In this document: in pieces, positions 22,640 through 32,687 of the stretch
How the letters are laid out: each line of letters opens with the position of its first letter
Numbering within the stretch: position 1 is the stretch's first letter
Origin: Oikopleura dioica
Lineage: Eukaryota > Chordata > Appendicularia > Copelata > Oikopleuridae
Reading direction: 5' to 3'
Assembly (NCBI GenBank): GCA_907165135.1
Contig: OU015566.1
Span: forward strand, 10,834,157-10,898,156
Length of the DNA: 64,000 nucleotides
Translations under genes and position numbers: made by a program
Notes under the pieces: model-generated
Seen by the model: the letters and a program-made list of their open reading frames with translations, nothing else
Told to the model about the DNA's origin: nothing
The model's database searches: none

Positions 22640-23333
22640 TCAGAGCTCGGCATGGCCTCCGGCGAGTTCGTGCATGTTGATAATCGGGTCTCGGAAAGCA
22701 AGCCAGTCAGAGGGATGAGTCGGGAGTAGGCCCATGCGGTTACATTTCCACATCAAGGCACCTACGGAAATTTTTAATGTGGAGATTCAGTGTCAAATAA
22801 GTACAATACTCTAACCCGTGGCTAAAGTGGTTAAAAAAACTTACCGATTGCCGTGAGCTGCCCAAGAAACCAAACTGTAATGTGCAGGATGTAATGATCA
22901 GGGGAGTTTTTCGCCAGCTGATCGACCACGGATTTCATCTTCATGAGCGCCATCAAGTTACTAAAACGAATTCTATTCACCGAAGAAAAGTAAATCATAC
23001 CTGAATAGATAGCCACCGATCATGAGGATGGGCATGATGTTGATAGAGTCACCAATCATGTAAAACATGAATAGGGTCATTGGAAGAGATTTGAAGTTTT
23101 TCAAGGCAATGTCCCAATTTCGCTTATCAAGTAGAGCTTGATCCGGCCCGTTCTAAGAAACAAGAGTTATTGGATGATTTCTTGAAAGATGCACAAACCT
23201 TTTGATTAGCCTGAGCTTGAGCAAGAGCCATTCTCTCCCTGGAAAAACCGACGGGAGCTGGTAATTCGCGTTCTCTTGGACTTGGAGTGTCAATAATCCA
23301 CTTCGAGGCCATTTTTCTCTTCTGAACTTCCAT
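22640..23333 (-). CDS. EMC4: ER membrane complex subunit 4
   Basis: EMC4 (TMEM85), a subunit of the ER membrane protein complex that inserts tail-anchored and multipass proteins. Exons (minus) 23333-23199, 23152-23001, 22960-22845 and 22761-22640 give 174 residues (human 183). Family motifs are LLDKRNWDIALKNFKSLPM, LFMFYMIGDSINIMPILM and, near the C-terminus, MGLLPTHPSDWLAF. Two or three hydrophobic segments are visible. The start could be either of two in-frame ATGs (MEVQKRKMAS). A TTTTCAG acceptor at 23349-23355 just upstream, 36 bp after the end of the preceding small gene, suggests trans-splicing within an operon. Confidence 0.93.
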
Positions 23334-23390
23334 TTCGATTTCTCTTCTCTGAAAAGATTGTTTACAACTTAAATTTGAGCGAAAGACGGG

Positions 23391-23795
23391 TCAGTTGTCA
23401 AGGGGGAATTTTATCGAGCGTGGAGAGATTTGGATCAATGAAAGAGCCGGAGGAGCGCTGCGGAGGATAATTAGCTGGAAGAGCGCCGCGGGCGTTGAAG
23501 AAATTACCTCCAGGAAGGAAAAGATCTCTTCCGACGGGATATCTTCGAGCAAATCTCCTTCAGTACTCATGTTCAATACTTCTTGAAGCATTTCTGTAGC
23601 ACCACTTGGCTCTGGATTATCATTGAATAAGGGACGTTCTTCGATATCGTAGTCTGAATCCAAACTGCATGTCGATTCCACTGGCATCTTCATTTTTCGG
23701 CAGCCCTGTGAAGAGCTCCATATTATCTCCTTTTTCACAAGAATGGGACTTCTCGGGCTCTTTTCCTGGCCAGCTGTGACATCTGGAACGGTCAT
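23391..23795 (-). CDS. Small hypothetical gene upstream of EMC4
   Basis: Not recognised. An open frame of about 134 codons (start 23795) is acidic and Ser/Pro-rich in its first ~90 codons (for example CSLDSDYDIEERPLFNDNPEPSG). It ends 57 bp before the EMC4 start. After about residue 95 an overlapping frame (ending KIPP then stop) also looks protein-like, so the true 3' end and any short intron are unclear. The spacing and strand suggest co-transcription with EMC4. No signal peptide or membrane segment is seen. Confidence 0.4.
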   Translation of the reverse strand: MTVPDVTAGQEKSPRSPILVKKEIIWSSSQGCRKMKMPVESTCSLDSDYDIEERPLFNDNPEPSGATEMLQEVLNMSTEGDLLEDIPSEEIFSFLEVISSTPAALFQLIILRSAPPALSLIQISPRSIKFPLDN

Positions 23796-24034
23796 TTTTC
23801 CCTCAGAATCTGGGAATTTGCTTGATTAACTTGATATCAATAAATGAACGATAAACTCATCTAGAGACTGCTCTGATGCTCAAAATTTGTTCGAACTGGT
23901 GACAAAAATTCAAAATTAAAAAATCATCCCTTGTTTTTAATCGTCTCTAGAACATGTTTTGGAAAAGTCGACTTTTGAAATTTTCGACGGATGCTCTTTA
24001 GTTTTAAAAAATCCTCTTCTCTAAGGCACAAAAG

Positions 24035-25449
24035 ATGGAAAAATTCAAGGACGAGAAGCTCCGTCAGCGCGTTCGGGAAGAGTCCGAAGAGCTTCGGCAG
24101 CTGAAATCGGCGCTCGTCCGAGGATATGTGAACAAGGAGCGAGAAAAGCAGATCCTCGAGAAGATTGAGCGCCAGCAGGAGGCTATCGTCGAAGAAATCC
24201 AGGTAAGATTTGTTCATTTATTCTCCTTGTCGATTTAACTCTTTTAGTCAATCGTTCTCACTGAGCAAAGCCAAAAGGAGCATCAGGAGGCCGAGGAACA
24301 AGCCGAAAAAGAGAAGCAGAAGAAGATGATTTGCTACAAGAGCGAACTTGGCAGTCAATTAATCGCGCAGCGGGAGGCTGAGGAGCGCGCTTACTTTGAC
24401 TATCTCGAGGAGAAGCGCCAGTGCGACGAAATGATCCAGAAGATCCAAGAAGAAGATCGAGTCGCGCGAGAAGCTGAAATCGAGAAGAAAGAAGAGCAGC
24501 GCCAGTATATCGAGAAATTCAAACAAGAGCAGGCTGAATGGCGAGCGCAAGAACTCGTAAGTACAGTTGTTCTTTCTCTATGTCTAGTTTTTCTTCAGAG
24601 ACGTAATCAAGAAGAAGATGAGCGTGTTGCTAGATACAAAGCAGAAAAAGATAAGCAGCAGCAACAGGCAGAGACCAAAAAAGCAGACAACAATGCTGCC
24701 AAGGAATACTGCCAAGGTAACATTTTGAGGAAGAGAAAATGATAGTTTTTATTTAAGAAAAACTTGGAAACATGCTCAAGGCAATTCGTCAAGAACAGGA
24801 AGAGTTCGAAAAGCTCGTCTGCGAGTTGGCTATGAATGAGCAAGAAGAGCGCGCCAAGCAAGCTGAGAAGGAGCGCGACGAGAAGGTGATCCGCGATCGA
24901 GAAGAGCTCATGCGTGTCCATCAGCTCCAGACTCAAATGAAGCAGGAGCGACAAGCCGCTGAGCAGGCTCAGGAGAATCTCTACAGAGCGTAAGTTTAGC
25001 TTCTCATGGAAGGTAATTAATCGTTGTTTAGTCAAATTATGGCGAAGTTCGCTGAGGACGACCGAATCGAGCAAATGAACGCTCAAAAGCGCCGAATGAA
25101 GCAGCTAGAGCACAAACGAGCGGTCGAAGAACTCATCCGAATTCGCCGAGAGAAGAAAGAAGAATCTCACAAGCAGGCGATCGCCGAGCGAGAGCGCGAA
25201 GCCCAGGAAGCTAGAATCAAGGCGCAGATCATTGAGGAAGAGAGACAAGTCATTCTGCAGCAGCATGCTGATCAACTTCTTGGATATCTTCCTAAGGGTG
25301 TCATTAGGTAATCTTACCCAAAGCGTGGCTCCTTTTAAAACTTGTTTATTAGAGACCAAAAAGATCTCGAGCGACTTGGAGAAAAGTACATCGAAGCTTA
25401 CAAGCCAACAAGCCAGCGCGAATTTGAAAATCATTTCGGCGAAGAATAA
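24035..25449 (+). CDS. MNS1 paralogue lacking the N-terminus
   Basis: Second MNS1 copy, divergent from the full-length one. Exons 24035-24202, 24248-24556, 24599-24716, 24758-24989, 25032-25307 and 25353-25449 give 399 residues. It starts at the KLRQRVREES block, about 100 residues into MNS1, then runs colinearly to LGYLPKGVI and the C-terminal EAY-PT-REFE segment. The 118- and 232-nt exons have exactly the same lengths as in the other copy, so they derive from one ancestor. This copy lacks the intron that separates exons 6 and 7 of the other. Homology continues a few codons upstream of the ATG to a CTAAG that may be a relict 3' splice site, and an in-frame TAA lies just before it. An AATAAA is at 25497-25502. 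Confidence 0.88.
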
Positions 25450-25496
25450 GTCAGCCTCCCGTGCCTTAAACTTTATATTTTATTGTAAATATAACC

Positions 25497-25502
25497 AATA
25501 AA
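25497..25502 (+). terminator. Polyadenylation signal of the MNS1 paralogue
   Basis: AATAAA 48 bp after the stop codon at 25447-25449, followed by a T-rich tract. Typical spacing for cleavage and polyadenylation. Confidence 0.6.
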
Positions 25503-25622
25503 CATTTTTTTACAAAAACACTCTGTTCTCTTCCTTGATTTCAAGCAAGTTTATCTAGCGCGCACTGTTTTTTGATTGGCCTAGAGCTTTCCGAGTTGAA
25601 GGAAGAATCGTTAGATTTTCTG

Positions 25623-27844
25623 ATGTTTGCCAGAGAATGCAGAAGAATAGTTCCATGTCAGATTTGGAAGGTTTCACAGAGAGGTGTGCAGATTTCGGCT
25701 CCTGATTTGGGGAGAATAGGTAGAAAACATAGAGGAAAAGATCACTGGAAAGAGAATTATCGCGTCAAGTTCGGTTCTTGTTTGATTCCCATCTAGGTTT
25801 TTTGAAAACGATTCGAACCGAAATTAGCTAGAGGATCTTGAAGAGGAAGAAGAATTGCATCAGGGAACGATAATATTTCATGCTGATCCCTACCCTTCCC
25901 ACATTCGTAATAGATTTGGTTCTTCTGATGATTTCAAGCATCTTTTGCGACCTGACAAAGAATGGAGCAGTTTAGCATCCAAAAGATACGTAAAAGAAGC
26001 AGTTTTTAATGCAATCGAAGCATCTAAGTTCATCCCGAGAGATATCCGACGAGGAACGGTAAAGAAAATTCTTTCTGCCTTGGTAAATGAAGATGGTTTT
26101 TGCTACAGGGTGAAGGACAACTGTCACATCTCGCTATTGCCGTGTCCGATGATTGAAGAAAAAGAGCTCAGACTACTTGGAATGAGCAGACAACTGTTTT
26201 ATCCGGAGAAGGCAAAAGCTCATTTACCAGGTGACACTAAACTAGAATATTTTTGCTCACGGTTTTGTAGGCGATCAAATCTTCGAGTTTTATAACGGAG
26301 AAACTATCGTCATAGACTCACCACTCATCGCTGGAAAAGTAACCTCCGAAATTCATCCGACTTCTCAAAAGCTCGAAAAGCTCTTCATCCCGCTAAATCA
26401 CGAAATCGCCACCCGAAAGCTTCCTCTTTTTCAATCCGAGCATCATCAGCTCTTCGAGTTCTCCCCAAAAGCTGTTTATTCTTTCAAAAGATCAAACTCA
26501 AAAGGAAGAGTGAAGGGAATCACGACGCATAAGATTGGAGGAAAAGCGTCCTTCGCAACTCATGTCAAGCAAGCTCTCTTCGAAAATGGCCTCTCTGGTA
26601 CTCCTGTGAAGATAAACCCCAAATTGAAAGAGAGATTCCTCAAACTCAGACCGAGAAAATCGTACACAAAATTTGAAGCAAGAAGAATTTCGTCTAGCTC
26701 TGCGTTCAACATTGAACTCGGTTCGAATTCAGTTAAAATTCAATATCATATTTTGGATCTGACAGATATGATACTCCCAGTCTTCGAAGACATCGCAAAA
26801 TTTCGTGGAGAGAAAATTGTGCTCCCTGATCGTACTATTGAAATCTTTCCAAGTGAAGTTCTGGAAGGCTCGACTTTTGGAGACGATTTCAAGAAGGCCC
26901 TGACGATAGAGATCGAGCTTGAGAAAACGGATGGAAGTTGGGAAATCATCGCCGAATCTGTGCTCAATTCAGAAGTGATTGTCAACAATAGAAACTCACA
27001 CGAATCAAACAACCAACTGCTTGATGAGATACTTTTAGCGCAACGACAATATCTTCCATTTACTGGAGCTCCTGGAACGGATCACGAGAAAACATTTCTT
27101 CGAACGTTTTATCAGCGAAAAAATGGGCTCAAGTCTGATGTTAAAATTTCTGAGGACGAAATTCGTTTTGCATATCTAGGAGCTTTGATTTCGAATGTAG
27201 CTGGAACAATTTTGGCGAAAAATGGAGCGTCTTTTGTTACCCAACGTTTCAAAACTCTATGTAGGGACAAATCTCATATACTTTCTCATACATTTTAGCG
27301 TTTATTGAGCATTTTTGTCAATTCGTTGTTCCCAGCAATTTCTCGGAATTGACCACTCTTCACGCGCCATGCTTAAATCCTCTGGACTCTTTTGTCGAGT
27401 ACTCAAATGTGAAGCTTTTGAGAAATGTCGCTGATGGAAAAGAAATTTCAATCGTAGGACAAGAAGCTGGGAGCATCGCTGATGCTGGGAATATTTTCAG
27501 AATAAGACAAGAGCGAGCCAATCATCGGCTCAAAGTAATGGGTTCATAATAACGAACAAAGTTCCGTAAAGCGCATAATTAATTGATTTATATACTAAAT
27601 GATTATATAATCTCCCATATCAACCCATCGTAAAGCCCTGTATCTTTCAGAAGCTCTTCGAAAGATAAATCGATCGAAACTGGCTCTAGCGACTTTTGAA
27701 GATTTCAAGTACAGAAATAGACTCTATTTTCCTGAGCTTGGTTTCTCTGTCAAGAAGAGATTTGAATGGCCAGAAAAAGAAGGACTTTTCCGGGTGGAAG
27801 TATCTAATGGAAAAGATTTTAGCCTTGATGTTAACTTTGTTTAA
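25623..27844 (+). CDS. Divergent RNase II/R (RNB)-like protein, active site lost
   Basis: Most similar in layout to RNB exonucleases (RNase R/DIS3/HELZ2 RNB modules), at low identity. Proposed exons are 25623-25719, 25755-25796, 25832-26230, 26271-27260, 27299-27514 and 27651-27844 (645 residues). A cold-shock-like region (LPGDQIFEFYNG, LFIPLNHEIATRKLP) precedes an RNB-like core (VKIQYHILDLTDMI resembling the VHIADV block; IVLPDRTIEIFPSEV; PCLNPLDSFVEYSNVKLL at the place of the SPIRRY block). The expected D...DLDD metal-binding cluster is absent; the equivalent place reads RRISSSSAFNIELG. The last intron is uncertain: GT-AG does not keep frame, a GA donor does, or the protein ends at 27549. 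The start is also uncertain. Confidence 0.5.
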
Positions 27845-27996
27845 TTAAAAAAAAATACTGCCCAGAACTACATGGAAATCACGTGACGAGATGCTCTGCA
27901 TGCATATGATGCACGACTTGGCACTCGCCCGAGGCGCATGACTTTCCCCTTTTGAGCAGCTTTGGCAAGACAGACACCTTATCAATGCAGACCATT

Positions 27997-28006
27997 GTAT
28001 AAAACA
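27997..28006 (+). promoter_or_regulatory. TATA-like element upstream of UBE3A
   Basis: TGTATAAAAC about 70 bp upstream of the UBE3A start codon at 28074. A CACGTG palindrome lies about 115 bp further upstream (near 27881). Position fits a core promoter; no other evidence. Confidence 0.4.
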
Positions 28007-28073
28007 AGACTAAAACAACAACATATCATTTCTTCAGAGCATTTTCCCTCGGCAGCATAAACAGTAAGAGATC

Positions 28074-31000
28074 ATGTCGTTGACCAAGGAAGAAGTGAAG
28101 AAATTGGTCGAAGAGTGGTTTTTCTACTTTCGATCTGCTGGAATTCCGGCGAATGAGTCGGCAGCTCAGGTTATTTTTTCTTTGATTATAAGTTTTAAAA
28201 TTGGAATAGGCTGTTCGATGTGTTCAAAATGGCGAGACCTCGCCACCTCCTAAAATCGACCCTCCCATTGATGGTCTCCCTGGAACACGTACAGTAGTTG
28301 TTAATGCTACTGCGTCTGACCTTGACCAAGAGGTCAACACTGAGGCGAACGAAGAGCCCAAGAAATTTGATACGAGTAAAGAGCTTCCTGCACCGCCAGT
28401 TATTGTTGTTGAAGAGCCACAGGAAGAATCTGCTCCGATCCCACACAGAACACGACGACCACGATACGATACTCAAGTTACTGTAATTGGAACAGGTGGT
28501 GAGTCACCAGAAGGCCCTGTAGAAGAATACGAGTCATTTCTAAATGACGCGGTGGAAGATGACTTCGAAGCTGCAAATCCAGTCGTTGACGAAATTCCTT
28601 CTTCTGAAGCCCTCACTGATCCCCTCGGAGCCAACATCGTTGAAATGATGAAAACACAAGAGAGCAGCGACACTTATCCAGCTACGATTTTTGAATTTTA
28701 CGACTATCTCAGGAGAAACAAGCTTACATCTCTGAGAACTCTTGTTAGAACTGTGTTCTCTTGTCCCAAGACGTTGGCGATGTCCTTTAGACTCGAGGAA
28801 AGTGAAGAGACAGACATAACCGACGTTAACTCACATGACTGGGGAGGTCTTCTGCGAATCTACGAAGTAATTGACGAACACCCGCTGCTTGAAGAAGCAG
28901 TTCGAAACTCCATCACAGTTCTTTCATGCCACCATTGTTTCTCCGAAAATTGGAAGCCTTTTCCCGTTGGATATCGCGTTGTCGCCTTGCTCAAGCTTTT
29001 ACTGAATCCTTATCTTGGAAATGAGTCGTATTTTGAAAGAACCATGCCTGCTATTTGCAATTTATTCGGCGATTTGTCTCAAAGAGATCAGGAAATCATC
29101 GTCGAAAAACTCTCAGTCAAACCAAAAACGGATCTTTCTGCCATCGTTCAAAACCTCCATCAGTTCATCACTTTCCGAGTACTTGAAAACACGCCAGAAA
29201 AACTGCTCAACGATGATTTACAAATTGAAAATGCGCTGAAAACGATGAGGCTCGTGTTTTTTGCTTCGCTCGTTGGTGGAGCAAGAGAATCGGCAAACCT
29301 AAATTCGGAAATTGTCGACATCAGCAGTGCTACATCAATGACCAGTAGCTGTAACAGCTCGGTAATTACGATTCCAGGCTGGTGTTTGATTCAGTGCTTT
29401 TTTGATTAGAGCCCCTGGTGGGGCGGCAAAAATTTTTCTCTAGTTTATTGTTTATTGCAGACTACACCCCAAAGAAGGGGTTACAGACATGGCGATCCCC
29501 CATGGATCCCCACGCCTGCCCGTGAGTGAACAGTAACTTTGACAGGCTTCCACCAGCCCCAACTTCACCAAGTGGGGTTGGTCTTATGGTTTTTGATGTG
29601 GGTGTTTCGGATTAGGGCCCCGTGTGGGGCGGCAAAAATTTTTCTCTATATATTGTAGTTTATTCGGTACTACACCCCATAAAGGGGTTACAGACATGAC
29701 GATCCCCCATGGATCCCCACATCTGCCCGGAAAAGTGGCAGGTGATGATGATCAAAATTCAATACCCAGATTTTCTGCTTACAGATACCATTATGGTTTT
29801 TACTAAAAACACCCTCATCCGTATTTTTCATCCTTTTCTGGAGCATCGATCGCAGAATCACTTAATTTAATATATGCCATGTTAAAGATAATTATTTAAA
29901 TCACATGATCAAACGCTAAATAGACGAAGGTCCTCTCTCCCGCCTCCGACGCTCCAACTCAATCCAAAAGCTCGACAATCAGATCGCTGACATTCTCCGC
30001 GGCAAACGACAGACCGATGATCGAATTAAAAACATCCAAGAGGACCCCCTTGCAAAAGCATTCAATGTGGACTGGTCGATCGTGGAGACACCGTTGATAG
30101 CTTATAATGATTTTATCAACCCTCATATCAATAAGAAACTAGAGGTGGACAAGGACTATGTGAATTACAAATTGAATTTTGAAGATGGACAGAAGAATTT
30201 TACGATGATTTCCTATCCTTTTATTTTGGGAAAGGGTTGAAGAAAAATTATACGTAAAAGAAAAAATTTTAATTTCAACCCTGAAAGATACCGCGACAAA
30301 AACCATGTCGATGTTTTACGATAATCGGGTAAATCAAATCCGTGAGCGCAGACGAGTCCTAAATAGAATCCGCCACGATATCGAACTCTACGAAGCTGGG
30401 GAAGAAACTGAATTCAGTCCAGAAGATCAACTTCCGTCGCCTTATCTCATTCTTCGAGTGCGAAGAGCGTTTATTGTCGAGGATGCTCTCTTCAAACTGG
30501 AATTGGTTGCCGCGGAGCATCCTCATGATTTACGAAAACAGCTCTGCATTGAGTTCGAGGGCGAAGAAGGAGTTGATGAAGGAGGTGTTTCGAAGGAGTT
30601 TTTTAGACTCATTATCGATCGAGTCTTTAGTCCTGATTATGGGCTTTTCATATTTGACGAGGAAACGGACTATTTCTGGTTCAACCCTTATCCGCCCATA
30701 TTCGGCTCCGAAGAAGAGAAGGAATACATGCTCATCGGAATGCTCTTCGGCCTTGCAATTTACAACAACATCACAATGGACGTTCATTTTCCTCCTGTCC
30801 TCTTCAAAAAAATTCTTGGCTTCGATGGATTATTTGAAGACCTGGAACACACGCACCCTTCTATTTACAGAAGTCTTATCACTTTGCTACAGTACGACTC
30901 GCAAGAGCTCAGTATCGAGGACTGCTTTTGCTTGACTTACGAAGTCTCACGCAAAACCGTCTTTGGACAGACGGTCAACCACTCGCTTATTCAATACGGC

Positions 31001-31672
31001 TCCGAAATTCCGATAACAGAAGAGAACCGAAGCGATTTTGTCTTTCGTTATTCAGATTGGCTTCTCAACAAGTCGATCAAAAAACAATTCAATGCATTTC
31101 TACGTGGTTTTGAGCTGGTTACAGATGAGTCTCCATTGAAAGTACTTTTTAGACCTCAGGAGAGGGTTTTCTGAATGATTTTAAAAGAAGTATTAATAAT
31201 TATTGAACCAAAATATAAGCAACTCGAGCATCTCGTTTGCGGTGAACGAGAATACGATTGGGACAAGCTTCGGGAAGGATGTCGGTACGAAGGATTTGCT
31301 GAGTTTGACAAGACAATCAGGTTTTTTTGGGAAGTCTTTGACTCTCTTTCAGTTGGTAATTTACTTTTTGATTGTCCTTCAGGCAAATTTTATTCTAAGA
31401 AAAACGCAAAAAACTCCTTGAGTTCTTCACAGGAACCGATAGATGTCCAGTCGGTGGCCTTGCGAAGCTAAAAATGACCATAACAAAGAATGGCCCTGAA
31501 TCAAATCGCCTTCCATCCGCGCATACATGTTTTAATATCTTACTTTTACCAGAATACCAGGTTTTCAATACTTCTCAATACTATCTTGTGATATATTTTA
31601 TAGTCGAAAGAATTGCTTGAGGAAAGATTATTAAAAGCCCTGGATAACTCGATTGGCTTCGGAATGATCTAA
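28074..31672 (+). CDS. UBE3A: UBE3A-like HECT ubiquitin ligase
   Basis: HECT-type E3 ubiquitin ligase matching UBE3A/E6AP. Exons 28074-28169, 28210-29344, 29924-30235, 30288-31159, 31220-31355, 31400-31560 and 31604-31672 give 926 residues (human about 850-875). The N-terminal ~110 residues are acidic and low in similarity, and no Cys-rich AZUL finger is evident. The HECT domain shows [43 protein letters not shown] and the catalytic loop THTCFNIL with the active cysteine. It ends GFGMI. Intron 4 read as GA-AG (GAGAGG at 31160) gives the human spacing FRP-x-x to CG; a GT donor six bases later adds two residues. Intron 3 (29345-29923) holds a duplicated repeat. Confidence 0.92.
29404..29522. 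repeat. Repeat copy 1 in UBE3A intron
   Basis: Starts GATTAGAGCCCCTGGTGGGG and runs to CACGCCTGCCCG. It contains GGCGGCAAAAATTTTTCTCT, GGGGTTACAGACATG and GATCCCCCATGGATCCCCA. It is repeated 206 bp downstream at high identity. Function unknown. Confidence 0.8.
29610..29730. repeat. Repeat copy 2 in UBE3A intron
   Basis: Direct copy of 29404-29522 (GATTAGGGCCCCGTGTGGGG to CACATCTGCCCGG) with a few substitutions and small indels. The 87 bp between the copies is unrelated to them. Local direct duplication of a ~120-bp unit. Confidence 0.8.
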
Positions 31673-32687
31673 TTGATTGTTCGCTTTCAACTCAAGACTC
31701 GCAATTTCACTGTCCGATGGAAAGTTATCATACTGTTTATAAATAAAGATATGTTTGTCTTCGTAATTTCGAAATGTTGAGGAAAAAATTTCGTGTTATC
31801 GCTGCATCGCTAAAATAAAACTTTACTCTCTTCGTTTTTTGAACTTTAGGGGTCTTCCTTTTGCGGAAATAGCCCGTCACCGCAAGAAAGTAGCCCAAAC
31901 GGTCGTCGGAAATCAGCGAAGAAAAATTTTCCCTGACGCGCTCTCGCCTCAAGCTAGTGTGTCACGACTGGAAGCAGCTGTGCAAAGACGGGTGATGTTC
32001 GTTTTCGTTCGTTGAAGAGTGCTGGTTGCGCTTTTGGTAAACTTTGTTTGCGGCGGACTAAGCAGGCCTGAACGGAAGACGGAATTACCATAACTGACCT
32101 TTTTTCTTGTCACTCTGAGGTTGACCAGCCCAGAACATAAATTATCGGAGCGCGCTTTTCTTTAAATCCAACTGGCGCCAGGTTACTGTTGATGCGTCTC
32201 CAAGGAGTCTACATGCAGGAAGCCTTTCTGAGGGAAAGATTGCGGCTTCTTCTATGATTTTCGGAACAGCCAACTTCGTTAATCTGAATAATGAGCAAAC
32301 TTTTAGAATTGTTGATTCCTCTTTATGAGAGTCAATATCCGGGTTTAAGAATTTCATTTGTATTACAGTCATCATTTACCTTTAAAAGTATTGGCAAAAT
32401 GATTATTTTCATTACGATTTGTATTAATAGCTGAATAAGAATTGCCACAAAAACGATCATGAAAGATGAGTCTCGAATCAGTCTTTTTGTTTAATTATCA
32501 TTTAACTGACACAATGATTATATTGCTGAAAAATCCTTAACCGGATATTTTTCACCAAAAACTTATTTATAGCTCAAATTCGCAAACTCAGCTGATGATA
32601 TGATGATTTCAAGCGTCCGCCTGTGCACCCCAAAAGCGAGGCACTGATTATTTATCACTGTGTGTCCAAGCGGCGCTGCTCTTGTGC
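31673..32687. other. Intergenic, UBE3A to OSR, with possible F-box relic
   Basis: About 1 kb without a supportable gene. A short plus-strand stretch near 31935-31993 reads LKLVCHDWKQLC, which resembles the second half of an F-box, but no start, first half or continuation was found. The right end should be the promoter of the Odd-skipped-related gene. Confidence 0.35.

Noticed and set aside
31935-31993. F-box-like fragment on the plus strand
   Set aside because: Only about 20 residues resemble an F-box; no start, splice partner or continuation was found.
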